From the NCBI RefSeq assembly GCF_020511115.1, contig NZ_JAJAVH010000001.1, positions 558,001 through 622,000 of the forward strand: a stretch of DNA of 64,000 nucleotides, in the 5' to 3' direction. Positions within the stretch are counted from its first letter, which is position 1; every line of letters starts with the position of its first letter. Below the pieces are notes generated by a model. The model was not told the origin of the DNA and did no database searches. It saw only the letters and a list, made by a program, of their open reading frames with translations. Position numbers and translations under genes: made by a program. The DNA comes from Luteimonas panaciterrae (GTDB lineage Bacteria > Pseudomonadota > Gammaproteobacteria > Xanthomonadales > Xanthomonadaceae). Shown piece by piece: positions 55,223 to 64,000 of the stretch.

Positions 55223-58120
55223 ATGAAGTCGTTGTCCCGCCATCGGCTGGCTGTTGCAGTCCAGCTGTCGCTGTTGTGTGTATTGCCCGTTCTGGCTCAA
55301 GCCCAGGAGGCGCAGCCCCAGCAGACCCAGGCCGACGAGGCCAAGACCCTCGATACCGTCACCGTGACGGGATCGCGCATCAAGAAAGCGGAACTCGAGA
55401 CCTCGGTCCCGGTGCAGGTGCTCAGCCGCGAGGACATCGACCGGAGCGGGTTCACCTCCGTCGCCGACATCGTGCAGAACCTTACCGCCAGCGGCGCGGG
55501 CCTCAACACCAAGTTCAACTCCAGCGGCAACTTCGGCTTCCCGCCGGACGGCGGCGGCGTCGGTGCCGGTGCGGCCACGGTGGATCTGCGCCATCTCGGC
55601 GCCAAGCGCGTGCTGGTGCTGGTGGATGGCATCCGCTGGGTCAACGAATCCTCCGCCTCGGGCGTGGGCGCCTCGGTCGACCTCAACACGATTCCGCTGA
55701 ACATCATCGATCGCATCGAGGTGCTGGAAGACGGCGCCTCGTCGATCTACGGCTCCGACGCGATCGCCGGCGTGGTGAACATCATCACCAAGCGCAACGT
55801 CGAAGGCGCGACCGTCGAGGTGCACTACGGCCAGAACAGCAAGCTCGATGGTGGCGAGACCTATGGCGCCGACATCAGCTGGGGCGGTACCACCGAACGC
55901 GCGCAGTGGTTCATCGCCGGGTCGTACTACAAGCAGAAGGAAATCTCGTCGTCGGAATACTGGGCGGCGCGTGAGCCGGTGCCGGGCACCGGTTTGGCGA
56001 ACGGAAGTTCGGCGACGCCGAACGGGCGTTTCGTCTTCCAGGATCCGAATAGCGGACAGGTCTACAGCATCACGCCCAACACCGGCATCACCGATCCCAC
56101 CTACGCCAGCGGGCAGCCGGACTGCCCCACCGCGCGCACCGATGATTACCACTGCTTCGGCACGCCGGACCGCTTCAACTTCGCGCCGTACAACCTGCTG
56201 CTGACGCCCTCCGAGCGCAAGTCGATCTTCGGCCAGGTGCGCTTCGAGTTCACGCCGAGCTTCAGCGGCTACGCCAAGGCGCTGTACAACGAGCGTGAAT
56301 CAGCCAATCAGGCCGCGCCCGAGCCGATCTTCCTCGGCACCGATGCCGGCGTGTACAACAAGTGGGCCGAGAGCCTGCTGGTCATTCCCGCCAACCAGGC
56401 CTACAACCCGTTCGGCTTCGATCTCACCACGATGGGGAGCAGCCCGAACCTGTTCCTGATCGGCCGTCGTCCTGTCGAGGGCGGTCCGCGCCGCTACGAG
56501 CAGAAGGTCAAGACCTGGTACGTCAACGCGGGCCTGGAAGGCACCTTCAACGTCGGTGACCGGCCGTGGAGCTGGGACGTCAACTTCGTGCGCAGCGAAA
56601 GCAAGGCCGATCAGACCAACTACGGCAGCTACAACCTGCGCAAGATCAACCTCGCCCTCGGCGATCCGGCCGTGTGCGCGGCGACGCCGGGCTGCGTGCC
56701 GCTGAACATCTTCGGCGGCCCCGGCACGATCACGCAGGACATGTTGAACTGGATCCAGCCGGTCGTGCGCGACGAGAGCGAAAACAAGCTGACGCTCGCC
56801 TCGGCCAACATCACCGGCGATCTGTTCGAGATGTGGGCCGGTCCGCTGTCGTTCGCGGCCGGTTACGAATACCGCAAGTACGAAGGCAGCTACACGCCCG
56901 ATCCGATCACGGTCGCGGGCGAGTACAACGGCGTGCCGTCGGGCCCGACTTCCGGCGAGTACGACGTCAACGAAGCCTATCTCGAACTCAGCGTGCCGCT
57001 GATGAAGGATTCGGGCCTTGGCAAGAGCCTCGACCTCAGCCTCGCCGGCCGTTATTCGAAGTACTCCACCTTCGGCAGCAAGAATACGGGCAAGGTTGGC
57101 CTGCGCTGGCAGGTGACCGACGAGTTCCTGATCCGCACGTCGTGGGCGCAGGGCTTCCGCGCTCCCACCATCGGCGAGCTGTACGGCACTCTGAGCCGCT
57201 TCGATGCGACCTTGCAGGATCCCTGCTCGGGGCTGGCCACGGTCACGCCCGAGTGCGTCGCCAACGGTGTGCCGCAGGGCTACGAGCAGACCAACTCGCA
57301 GATTTCGGTGGTCACCTCGGGCAACGGTGAGCTGAAGCCGGAAAGCAGCCGCAGCTTCATGCTGGGCGCGGTGTGGAGCCCGTCGTTCGCAGACAACACA
57401 TCGTGGTCCGACAAGCTCGATCTCGGCGTGACGTTCTACAAGCACGAGATCACCGACGCGATCCAGGCGCCGGACGCGCAGGCGATCCTCGACCGCTGCG
57501 TCGCGAACGCCGATCCGGCCGCGTGCGCGGCGTACAGCCGCAGCTCGACCGGCCAGATCATCCGTTTCGACGACATCCTCGACAACCTCGGCACGATCAA
57601 GACCGACGGCTGGGATTTCACCGCCGCCTGGACGCTGCCCGAGCAGAATTGGGGCCGCCTGCGCTTCGACTGGAAGAACACGTGGGTGACCCGCTACGAG
57701 CTGGTCAACGAAACGGGACAGCTGGAGCCGCGTCAGCCGGGCATCGAAGTGAACAACAGCGCGATTCCGGAATGGACGTCGACGCTGGTGACGGATTGGA
57801 GCCTCGGTCCGTGGAGCGTGGCCTGGTCCATGCGCTTCATCGACGGCGTGGACGAATCCTGCGGCGGCGCGAACGGTTTTGCCATCTGCGACGACAGTGG
57901 TAACGACATCAACCACCTCGGCGCGGTCACCTATCACGATCTGCAGGTGTCCTGGGAAACCCCGGCCATTGCCAAGGGCTTGAAGCTCACCGCCGGCGTC
58001 AACAACCTGGGTGACAAGGATCCGCCGACCTGCCTGAGCTGCTCGCTCAACGGCTACGACGCTTCGACCTACGATCTGCCGGGCCGTTTCTGGTACGCGC
58101 GGGCGAAGTTCGAGTTCTGA
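55223..58120 (+). CDS. TonB-dependent receptor, substrate unknown
   Basis: A 965-residue outer-membrane receptor: Sec signal ending in LAQAQ, TonB-box region [13 protein letters not shown], plug ([20 protein letters not shown], then [19 protein letters not shown]) and barrel ending in Phe. The form without an STN domain is the one common in Lysobacterales, where many bind plant, peptide or sugar ligands. GGGAGAG precedes the ATG. Neighbours do not define a substrate. It diverges from slt. Confidence 0.92.
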   Translation: MKSLSRHRLAVAVQLSLLCVLPVLAQAQEAQPQQTQADEAKTLDTVTVTGSRIKKAELETSVPVQVLSREDIDRSGFTSVADIVQNLTASGAGLNTKFNSSGNFGFPPDGGGVGAGAATVDLRHLGAKRVLVLVDGIRWVNESSASGVGASVDLNTIPLNIIDRIEVLEDGASSIYGSDAIAGVVNIITKRNVEGATVEVHYGQNSKLDGGETYGADISWGGTTERAQWFIAGSYYKQKEISSSEYWAAREPVPGTGLANGSSATPNGRFVFQDPNSGQVYSITPNTGITDPTYASGQPDCPTARTDDYHCFGTPDRFNFAPYNLLLTPSERKSIFGQVRFEFTPSFSGYAKALYNERESANQAAPEPIFLGTDAGVYNKWAESLLVIPANQAYNPFGFDLTTMGSSPNLFLIGRRPVEGGPRRYEQKVKTWYVNAGLEGTFNVGDRPWSWDVNFVRSESKADQTNYGSYNLRKINLALGDPAVCAATPGCVPLNIFGGPGTITQDMLNWIQPVVRDESENKLTLASANITGDLFEMWAGPLSFAAGYEYRKYEGSYTPDPITVAGEYNGVPSGPTSGEYDVNEAYLELSVPLMKDSGLGKSLDLSLAGRYSKYSTFGSKNTGKVGLRWQVTDEFLIRTSWAQGFRAPTIGELYGTLSRFDATLQDPCSGLATVTPECVANGVPQGYEQTNSQISVVTSGNGELKPESSRSFMLGAVWSPSFADNTSWSDKLDLGVTFYKHEITDAIQAPDAQAILDRCVANADPAACAAYSRSSTGQIIRFDDILDNLGTIKTDGWDFTAAWTLPEQNWGRLRFDWKNTWVTRYELVNETGQLEPRQPGIEVNNSAIPEWTSTLVTDWSLGPWSVAWSMRFIDGVDESCGGANGFAICDDSGNDINHLGAVTYHDLQVSWETPAIAKGLKLTAGVNNLGDKDPPTCLSCSLNGYDASTYDLPGRFWYARAKFEF

Positions 58121-58158
58121 AGTCGATGTTCAAGTTGTGATGGAACGAAGCTGGGTGA

Positions 58159-58310
58159 GGGAGCGCACGCTTAGCGGACGCCTTCAAGGCGTCTGCTGCG
58201 CTCCCGAACGCCCGGCCATGGATGGCCGGGCCGGACGCTCCGAAAGCCAGTGACGTTGCGCCAGGGATGGCGTCAAGAACAACGTCCATGGATTCCCGCC
58301 TTCGCGGGAA
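58159..58310. repeat. Cluster of intergenic hairpins after the second receptor gene
   Basis: Three elements fill this spacer. A long hairpin at 58159-58205 has outer arms GGGAGCGCA / TGCGCTCCC and inner GCGGACGCC / GGCGTCTGC. A near-perfect palindrome at 58211-58230 reads CCCGGCCATGGATGGCCGGG. A short hairpin at 58293-58310, TTCCCGC / GCGGGAA, is followed by ATGACG and belongs with the repeat at 49411. The first probably ends receptor transcription. Confidence 0.65.
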
Positions 58311-58356
58311 TGACGAGCAAAAAGCGAGTGCCGGGAACGCCGCGGAAGCCGTTGGC

Positions 58357-59118
58357 TCAACGCCGCAACGCGGCCTCGGGAATCTCCAACTCCACCGACA
58401 ACGCCAGATGATCCGAATACGCCGCCGGCAGCGCGCGCATGTCGCGTGCGCCGAGGTCGCCGGTGACCAGAATGTGGTCGATCGCGCGTTGCGGGCGCCA
58501 GCTCGGGAAGGTCGGCACCAGCGATACCGAAGGCTGCAGGCGCGTAAGCCGGTACAGCACGCCCATTTCGGGGCGTTCGGCGGTGCAGTTGAAATCGCCC
58601 ATCAGCACCGCGTGTGGATGATCGCTGATGAGTTCGGCGATGTAGGCCAGCTGCGCGCGTCGCGATTGCGCGCCGAGCGAAAGATGCGCCACCGCGACCA
58701 GCAGGCCTTCCTCGCCCTCGCCGAAGCGCGAGAGCAGCACGCCGCGTCCGCGGACGCGGCCGGGCAGGGGATAGTCGATCACTTCCAGCGGTTCGAGCTT
58801 GCTCAGCAGGGCGTTGGCGCTGGAGGCGACGTTGCCGATACGGCGATTGGGCTGGTGGCTCCAGTAGTCGAAGCCGCCGCGCTCGGCGAGATAGTGGGTC
58901 TGGTTGGTGAAGCCCGAGCGCCAGCTGCCCGGATCGCTTTCCTGCAGGCCGACGATGTCGTATTCGCTGGCGAGCTTGGCGATGGCGTCGAGCGAACCGC
59001 GCTTGTTGCCGGCCGGCAGCACGTGCGACCAGCTGCGCACGGCGTAATCGCTGTAGCTACGCGTGCTGGAGCCGGCCTGGATGTTGGCGCTGAGGAATTT
59101 GAGGCGTTGCGTCGCCAT
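58357..59118 (-). CDS. Endonuclease/exonuclease/phosphatase family protein
   Basis: A 253-residue metal-dependent hydrolase. EEP motifs are visible: FLSANIQAG, VGLQESD with the metal Glu, MGDFNC, IDHILV and SDHLALSVEL. It has no signal peptide. Substrate (DNA, phospholipid, nucleotide) is not predictable. It accompanies the dsbA / cytochrome c4 / engB cluster in relatives. Confidence 0.87.
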   Translation of the reverse strand: MATQRLKFLSANIQAGSSTRSYSDYAVRSWSHVLPAGNKRGSLDAIAKLASEYDIVGLQESDPGSWRSGFTNQTHYLAERGGFDYWSHQPNRRIGNVASSANALLSKLEPLEVIDYPLPGRVRGRGVLLSRFGEGEEGLLVAVAHLSLGAQSRRAQLAYIAELISDHPHAVLMGDFNCTAERPEMGVLYRLTRLQPSVSLVPTFPSWRPQRAIDHILVTGDLGARDMRALPAAYSDHLALSVELEIPEAALRR

Positions 59119-59207
59119 TCGGGCGAATTATCCCTGCTCGTCAGTGTCGCGGGAAAGCGGGACTGACGAGCGGCGGGAACCGCGCATGGCGGCTTCCGGC
59201 GGGACGA

Positions 59208-60032
59208 TTACTTGCTCCCCGACGCGCGCTCCTGCGCGATCAGCTGATCGGCGATGCGCAGCTGATCGTCGCGCGAGGTGCCTTTCACCAGGTACTTGCC
59301 GTTGACGATCAGCGACGGCGTGCCCTGGATCTGGCTGCGCAGCGCGAACTGCTTGGCCTTGCTGGTCTTGCCGGCGATGGTGAAGCTGTTCATCGTGCTG
59401 ATGAAGGTTTCGGGATTCACGCCGTACTTGGCGTAGAACTTGGCGATGTCCTCGAGCGAATCGCGGCCGCGCTCGCCCTTGAGCGTCTGGTCCATGTGGA
59501 TGGCGCGGTACAAGTCGTCGTGGCTCTTCTCTTCGATGCCGAGCGCCTGGGCGGTGTAGAAGGCCTTGGCGTAGTCGTCCCACATGCTGCCGAACAGCGC
59601 CGGTACGTAGGTGAAGCGCACGTCGGCCGGCAGCTTGGCCTTCCAGGCGGCCAGCTGCGGCTGGAAGCTGGCGCAGGCGGGGCAGACGAAGCCGAACACC
59701 TCGACCACCTCGATCTTGCCGTTGAGCGGATCGAAGGGCTGGCCGTTCTTGATCTCGTCGTAGTCCTGACCCGGCACGAGCGCGGCGCCGCTGTTGGCGG
59801 CCGGTGTCGATGCGGCGGGCGGCGGCGTGGCTTCGGCCGGTTTTGCATCGGCCGGCTGCGCGTCGGCAGCGGGTGTGGTGGCGGCATCCGCGGCCGGTGC
59901 CGCTTCGGCGGGCGCCGCGGGCGTTTCGCTCGTGGCCGGCGTCGCGGTGTCGGCGGGCGCGGCGTTGTCCTGGCGCGTGCAGGCGATCAGTGGCAGCAGG
60001 GACAGGGAGAGGAGGGCGAGGCGCAGGTTCAT
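59208..60032 (-). CDS. dsbA: DsbA-like thiol:disulfide interchange lipoprotein
   Basis: A 274-residue periplasmic oxidoreductase. The lipobox LIAC gives lipidation at Cys18, followed by an Ala/Pro/Thr linker (about 20-85) and a DsbA thioredoxin fold with the active site CPAC (117-120) and a cis-Pro in GTPSLIVNGKY. ATG 60032 is chosen since it starts the signal. The CPAC dipeptide differs from the CPHC of its neighbour and of E. coli DsbA, so its redox potential may differ. Confidence 0.9.
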   Translation of the reverse strand: MNLRLALLSLSLLPLIACTRQDNAAPADTATPATSETPAAPAEAAPAADAATTPAADAQPADAKPAEATPPPAASTPAANSGAALVPGQDYDEIKNGQPFDPLNGKIEVVEVFGFVCPACASFQPQLAAWKAKLPADVRFTYVPALFGSMWDDYAKAFYTAQALGIEEKSHDDLYRAIHMDQTLKGERGRDSLEDIAKFYAKYGVNPETFISTMNSFTIAGKTSKAKQFALRSQIQGTPSLIVNGKYLVKGTSRDDQLRIADQLIAQERASGSK

Positions 60033-60094
60033 CGGATGACTCTCTCGTGGTGTTCGAATCGTTGGCGCGGCGGCGTGTGCGGCGGATCGTGCGA

Positions 60095-60739
60095 TCAGGG
60101 CTGCTTGCCGGCCGCGGCGCGTTCTTTTGCGATCAGGTAATCGGCGATCTTCAGTGTATCGTCCGGAGACTTGCCGTCCACGCGGTACTTGCCGTTGATG
60201 ATCAGCGACGGCGTGCCTTGCAGGTTGACGCTCAGCAGGAACGTGCGCGCCTTCTCCATTTTCGCATCGACGGCCGGGCTGGCCATCGCGGCCTTGAGCT
60301 TGGCCGCGTCCACGCCCTGCTGGCTGTAGAAACTGGCCAGTTCGTCGACGCTGGGGCGGCTCTTCGGCACGGTGCCGCTGTCGTGCACGGCGTGGAACAG
60401 GGCGGCGTGGGTCTTGCGCAGCACGCCGAGCTGCTCGGCGGCGAAGAACGCGCGCGAGAAATTGTCTTCCGATTCGAAGGCGGCCGAGAGGTAGCTGAAC
60501 TTCACGTCCTTGGGCAGCTTGGCCTGCCAGGTCTGCACGTGCGGTTCGAATTCGGCGCAGTGCGGGCACCAGTAGGCGAAGACTTCCACCACTTCGATCT
60601 TGCCCTTCTGCGGCTGCCAGGGCTGGGCGTTGATGACGGCGTAATCCTCGCCCTCGACCGGTGCGGCGGAAGAGGAGGACTGCGCGCAGGCCACGAGGGG
60701 CAGCAGCAGGAGCAGGAGGGTGGCGAGGCGACGGATCAT
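60095..60739 (-). CDS. dsbA: DsbA-like lipoprotein, second copy
   Basis: A 214-residue homologue: lipobox LVAC (Cys18), short Ser/Ala linker, active site CPHC (58-61) and GTPSLIINGKY with the cis-Pro. ATG 60739 is used; an in-frame ATG at 60763 would lengthen the signal. It lies 62 bases upstream of the other dsbA on the same strand. Tandem dsbA genes are usual in Xanthomonas. Confidence 0.9.
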   Translation of the reverse strand: MIRRLATLLLLLLPLVACAQSSSSAAPVEGEDYAVINAQPWQPQKGKIEVVEVFAYWCPHCAEFEPHVQTWQAKLPKDVKFSYLSAAFESEDNFSRAFFAAEQLGVLRKTHAALFHAVHDSGTVPKSRPSVDELASFYSQQGVDAAKLKAAMASPAVDAKMEKARTFLLSVNLQGTPSLIINGKYRVDGKSPDDTLKIADYLIAKERAAAGKQP

Positions 60740-60820
60740 GGCGGGCCTGAAGTCAGTGGTCATGGTGGTCGAGAAGGTCAAGGATGCCATCCGTTGGCGG
60801 CATGGCTGGCTTCGGGAGGC

Positions 60821-60852
60821 AAAAAAATGCCGGTACAGGGAACTGTACCGGC
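60821..60852 (-). terminator. Intrinsic terminator after cytochrome c4
   Basis: On the minus strand GCCGGTACAG pairs with CTGTACCGGC around a 4-base loop, followed (after one base) by seven T. It lies 49 bases past the cytochrome gene stop and should separate it from the dsbA pair. Confidence 0.92.
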
Positions 60853-60901
60853 GTCTGATTCAAGGGCTGTGCGGGGTTCGACAACACCGATCCCCGGAAG
60901 T

Positions 60902-61756
60902 TCATCCGCCCTGGGCGGGGGCCTGCGCGGGCGGGGTGGTGGCGGCAGGCGCGGGAGCGCTCGCGGCCTCGGCCATCGCTGCCTGGGTCTCGGCGTCCGG
61001 GCGCTCGTGCAGGCCCTGCAGGTAGCTGCCCAGCGACTTGATTTCCTCGTCGGTCAGCGACTTGGCCACGGTGGCCATGATGTTGAACAGGTGCGCATCG
61101 CGCTCGGTGGTGGTGCCGGCGCGGTATTCCTGCAGACGGCGCTCGACGTAGGCCGCTTGCTGGCCGCCGACGTGCGGGTAGGCCGGGCCCGGATTGCCGG
61201 CGCCGGCGGGGCCGTGGCAGGCCATGCAGGCGGGGATGCCGCGGCTCTTGTCGCCGGCGCGGAACAGTTGCTGGCCGACTTCGTAGAACTTCTTGTCCTT
61301 GTTCGGGCCATCCTTGATGACGGTGTCGTCGGCGATGCCGGCGCCCGCCTTCTGCGTGGCGAAATAGGCGCCGATGTCGCGCATGTCCTGCGCGCTGAGC
61401 GAGGAGGCGAAGGGCACCATCACCGCGGCCATGCCGGTGTTGCGTTCGCCACTCTTGAACAGGGCCAGCTGGCGGGAGACGAAGCGCTCGCTCTGGCCGG
61501 CGATGCGCGGGTACTGCGGATCGGTCGGATTGCCGTCGGCGCCATGGCAGGCGGCGCAGGCGGCGGCCTTGGTGGCGCCGGCCTTCGGGTCGCCCCACTT
61601 CGCCTTGTCCAGTTCGGACACCGCCGAAGCGTCCAGCGGCGCGGTCTGCACCGGGGCGTTTTCCGGCAACGGTGTCACCGTGGTCTGGGCATAGGCGGCT
61701 GCCGCCACCGCGAAAGCGGCGAGGCCGGCGATACCGTAGGTGCGAGCGTGGCGCAT
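60902..61756 (-). CDS. Dihaem cytochrome c4-like protein
   Basis: A 284-residue periplasmic electron carrier: Sec signal (cut near AAYAQ), two class I haem domains with CAACH (67-71) and CMACH (177-181), each followed by a Met ligand region. The C-terminal 40 residues are Ala/Pro-rich. It probably donates electrons to the cytochrome c oxidase encoded at 14668-18990. It diverges from engB. Confidence 0.93.
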   Translation of the reverse strand: MRHARTYGIAGLAAFAVAAAAYAQTTVTPLPENAPVQTAPLDASAVSELDKAKWGDPKAGATKAAACAACHGADGNPTDPQYPRIAGQSERFVSRQLALFKSGERNTGMAAVMVPFASSLSAQDMRDIGAYFATQKAGAGIADDTVIKDGPNKDKKFYEVGQQLFRAGDKSRGIPACMACHGPAGAGNPGPAYPHVGGQQAAYVERRLQEYRAGTTTERDAHLFNIMATVAKSLTDEEIKSLGSYLQGLHERPDAETQAAMAEAASAPAPAATTPPAQAPAQGG

Positions 61757-62039
61757 CAGCTGGGCTCCGAAAGGCTTGGGTCGTGCTTCAGATTGTTCGC
61801 GAACCCCCAGGCCCGCGTCACGACACGGACGCTGATCGCGCCCGCTCGAACGCGGAATTATCGTCGCGGGCCGTTGGCGCGGTCAAACCGAAGCCGCGGC
61901 AATCGGGCCGCCGTGGATGCCGGATGCCATCCATGAGGCCGACTTGGACCGCCGGACCGATCCCTCCATGACCGGATCATTCGGAGCCGCGGACGACACG
62001 TCGGCCAGGCGCGACCCCCGATCATGCGATCCTTACTGC

Positions 62040-62660
62040 ATGGCCCCACCCAACCCACTCGCTCGCGCCCGCTATCTCCTCGCGGCCCATACGCACAAGC
62101 AGCTGCCGCCCGATGGCGGCTGGGAGGTCGCCTTCGCCGGCCGCTCCAATGCCGGCAAGTCCAGCGCCTTGAACGCCCTGTGCCAGCAGAACGCGCTGGC
62201 CCGCGTCTCCAAGACACCGGGTCGCACCCAGCAATTGGTCTATTTCGAAGTGCCTCCGCACGAGCAGCACTACCTCGTCGATTTGCCCGGCTACGGCTAC
62301 GCCAAGGTGCCGCAGGAACTGCAGGCGCACTGGCAGGCCTTTCTCGACAGTTACTTCGGCAGCCGCGATGCGCTCAAGGGATTGGTGGTGGTGATGGACA
62401 TCCGCCATCCGCTGAAGGATTACGACCGCCAGATGCTCGGCTATGCCGTCGAGCGCGGACTGCCCGCGCATGTGCTGCTGACCAAGGCCGACAAGCTCTC
62501 GCGCGGCGCGGCGTCGAACACGCTGCAGGCGGTGCGGCGCGAACTGTCGTCGGCGTTCGGCGACAGCGTCAGCGTGCAGGCGTTCTCATCCTCGGCCAAG
62601 CAGGGCGTGGACGAGGCGCGGAGCGTGGTGTCGTCTTGGCTCGGGTTGCGCGAAGGCTGA
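62040..62660 (+). CDS. engB: Ribosome biogenesis GTPase EngB/YsxC
   Basis: A 206-residue GTPase needed for large-subunit assembly. Nucleotide motifs: G1 GRSNAGKSS (34-42), the TPGRTQQL switch, G3 DLPGYG (81-86) and G4 TKADKL. ATG 62040 is chosen because the conserved NPLARARYLLAA follows at once. The 283-base spacer upstream, shared with cytochrome c4, shows no gene or clear motif. Confidence 0.95.
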   Translation: MAPPNPLARARYLLAAHTHKQLPPDGGWEVAFAGRSNAGKSSALNALCQQNALARVSKTPGRTQQLVYFEVPPHEQHYLVDLPGYGYAKVPQELQAHWQAFLDSYFGSRDALKGLVVVMDIRHPLKDYDRQMLGYAVERGLPAHVLLTKADKLSRGAASNTLQAVRRELSSAFGDSVSVQAFSSSAKQGVDEARSVVSSWLGLREG

Positions 62661-62693
62661 GCGCGTCGCGTCGTCGCCTCGCACCTGCTCGCC

Positions 62694-63389
62694 TCACACC
62701 CGCGCGTCGAACAGGCTGCCCACCGCCGAGGCGGCCGCCATCGCCAGCGCACCCCAGAACGCCACGCGCACGCCGCCGCGCAGCATCGGCGCGCCGCCGA
62801 TCCATGCGGCCAGCGCGCCGGAGCCGAACAGTCCCAGCACGGTGATGGCGGTGACGATCCTGCTCGTCCACGCCTCCGGTGCGAGCAGCACCGCCACGAT
62901 CGGCAGCAAGGCGCCGCACGCGAATGCGCACGCGGAAGCCATCGCGGCCTGGAATGGCTTGGCGCGCAACGGTTCGGTGATGCCGAGTTCGTCGCGCGCG
63001 TGGGCCTGCAGTACGTCATGCGCGCTCAGCTGGCGCGCCACTTCCGACGCCAGTTCCGGCGCCAGGCCGCGCTTGATGTAGATGTTGGTCAACTCCGCCA
63101 GTTCGCCCTTCGGGTCCTCGCGCAATTCGCGTTTCTCGATGCGAAGGTCGGCCTGTTCGGTATCCGCCTGCGACTGCACGGAGACGTATTCGCCGGCGGC
63201 CATCGACATCGCGCCGGCCACCAGTCCGGCGATGCCGGTGGCCAGCAGCGTCGTCTGGTCGACCCCGCTGGCGGCCACGCCGACGACCAGGCCCGCGACC
63301 GAGACGATGCCGTCGTTGGCGCCGAGTACGGCCGCGCGCAGCCAGCCGCTGCGCTGGATCAGGTGGCGTTCGCGGTGACGTCCGGCCAT
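62694..63389 (-). CDS. VIT1/CCC1 family transporter
   Basis: A 231-residue membrane protein with five predicted helices. Family stretches are WLRAAVLGANDGIVSVAGLV, AGAMSMAAGEYVSVQSQ and the Glu-rich cytoplasmic segment between helices. Relatives export Fe(II) or Mn(II). No metal-responsive regulator is adjacent. Confidence 0.88.
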   Translation of the reverse strand: MAGRHRERHLIQRSGWLRAAVLGANDGIVSVAGLVVGVAASGVDQTTLLATGIAGLVAGAMSMAAGEYVSVQSQADTEQADLRIEKRELREDPKGELAELTNIYIKRGLAPELASEVARQLSAHDVLQAHARDELGITEPLRAKPFQAAMASACAFACGALLPIVAVLLAPEAWTSRIVTAITVLGLFGSGALAAWIGGAPMLRGGVRVAFWGALAMAAASAVGSLFDARV

Positions 63390-63497
63390 CTCGGCCCTGC
63401 TGTCGACGAGGATGGTGCGATCATGCCATCAGTGTGAGGACTAGCGTTGCTGCGGCACCCCAATGGTGTCGGGTGATTTGTTACCGCCGAGCGTGGC

Positions 63498-63944
63498 CTA
63501 GTAGCCAGTGCCCGGATTCGGCGCATCGGGTGCTTGTCGAGGCGAGAAGCGATCGCTGACAGGCGAAGCCCAGTACGCCAGCGCGAGGATCACGCCCCAG
63601 AGGATGCTGGAGATCTCGAACAGGGCTTGTTCCGCAGCCGACGACAGTGCGGGCCCGGAAAGGGGGATGAGGGCGATGCTGATGATCGTCGTCACGAGCG
63701 CCAGCGTGCGTGCCCACGACTTGAAGAAGAACATGCCGACGTAGCTGGCGAGCATGCCGATCAGCAGGACGGCGACGATGCCCAGGAAGGGCCAGAAATG
63801 GTCCATCCAGGCCGGCGCCGGTTCGTTCGCGTAAGCGTTCGTCAGCTCTTGCGAATATCCGCCCGGGATGAAGGAAACGACGATGCCCGCGACGAAGAGG
63901 ACGCAATACACGGCCAGCATCAGGCGGAATCTGCTTGCGGTCAT
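63498..63944 (-). CDS. Hypothetical four-helix membrane protein
   Basis: A 148-residue protein not recognised by family. Hydrophobic helices lie at about 8-26, 51-73, 81-102 and 108-126. A short C-terminal Pro/Asp/Asn-rich tail ends the protein. The ATG at 63944 leaves 56 bases to the window edge, in which no feature is seen. Confidence 0.62.
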   Translation of the reverse strand: MTASRFRLMLAVYCVLFVAGIVVSFIPGGYSQELTNAYANEPAPAWMDHFWPFLGIVAVLLIGMLASYVGMFFFKSWARTLALVTTIISIALIPLSGPALSSAAEQALFEISSILWGVILALAYWASPVSDRFSPRQAPDAPNPGTGY

Positions 63945-64000
63945 GACGACATCCTTGCGTTGGAGTTCGGTTTCGCCGTGGCGGCGCGACTAGGGAAGGC

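Noticed and set aside
59804..61936. 710-codon plus-strand frame spanning the dsbA and cytochrome c4 region
   Set aside because: It runs across three real genes, their spacers and a terminator on the other strand; the translation is low complexity.

Overview
The window looks like a chromosomal segment from a high-GC gammaproteobacterium of the Lysobacterales (Xanthomonadaceae or Rhodanobacteraceae type). The case rests on gene order and content: trxA-rho divergent from a long-tailed rhlB, a coxBA-ctaG-coxC-SURF1-ctaA-ctaB oxidase locus, the engB / cytochrome c4 / double dsbA / EEP-nuclease neighbourhood, and a complete Xanthomonas-type N-acetylglucosamine (GlcNAc) locus with TonB-dependent receptor, NagP, a LacI-type regulator, NagB-II, NagA and NagX. 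No rRNA, tRNA, CRISPR array, insertion sequence or prophage was recognised. Coding density is high, and most long antisense frames are GC-driven shadows.

Layout. 1-5767: rho (truncated by the window edge), trxA, rhlB, then ftsE-ftsX. 5778-10701: a more variable stretch with a two-receiver response regulator, a small AT-richer DpnI-like zinc/nuclease-fold gene, ung, a HipA_2/DUF3037 pair, a lipoprotein and a calpain-like protease. 10962-22868: putA, then the aa3-type cytochrome c oxidase locus with its copper and haem-A assembly factors. 22869-27745: an SBF-type transporter, a Tat-signal RidA-like protein, an S9 peptidase, a LysM-cysteine peptidase and a hypothetical gene. 27849-36932: dnaG, a Vps62-like gene, a GNAT acetyltransferase, a YqeY protein, rpsU, tsaD, folB-folK, a VOC protein, a pteridine reductase, a MidA-type methyltransferase and a VanZ-like protein.

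36961-49392 is the GlcNAc/chitin-oligosaccharide utilisation regulon. An exo-hexosaminidase, a TonB-dependent receptor and a glucokinase-family kinase are on the minus strand. They diverge from nagP-nagR-nagBII-nagA-nagX across a 387-base control region holding a perfect 16-bp palindrome and a degenerate second copy. Together they would trim oligomers in the periplasm, import GlcNAc, phosphorylate it, deacetylate it and deaminate/isomerise it to fructose-6-phosphate.

49462-63944: an S41 peptidase with a MarR regulator (and its apparent operator), cca, a bacterial PH-domain protein, the lytic transglycosylase slt, a second TonB-dependent receptor, an EEP nuclease, two DsbA-like lipoproteins, cytochrome c4, engB, a VIT1/CCC1 transporter and a small membrane protein. 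Intergenic spaces carry two inverted REP-like doublets, two copies of a second short hairpin repeat, and several intrinsic terminators.

The most unusual items are the orphan DpnI-like gene, the cytoplasmic calpain-like protease, the HipA_2/DUF3037 pair, the response regulator whose first receiver lacks its phospho-acceptor Asp, a SCO-like protein with Met where the copper-binding His is expected, and a Tat-exported RidA homologue lacking the catalytic Arg.
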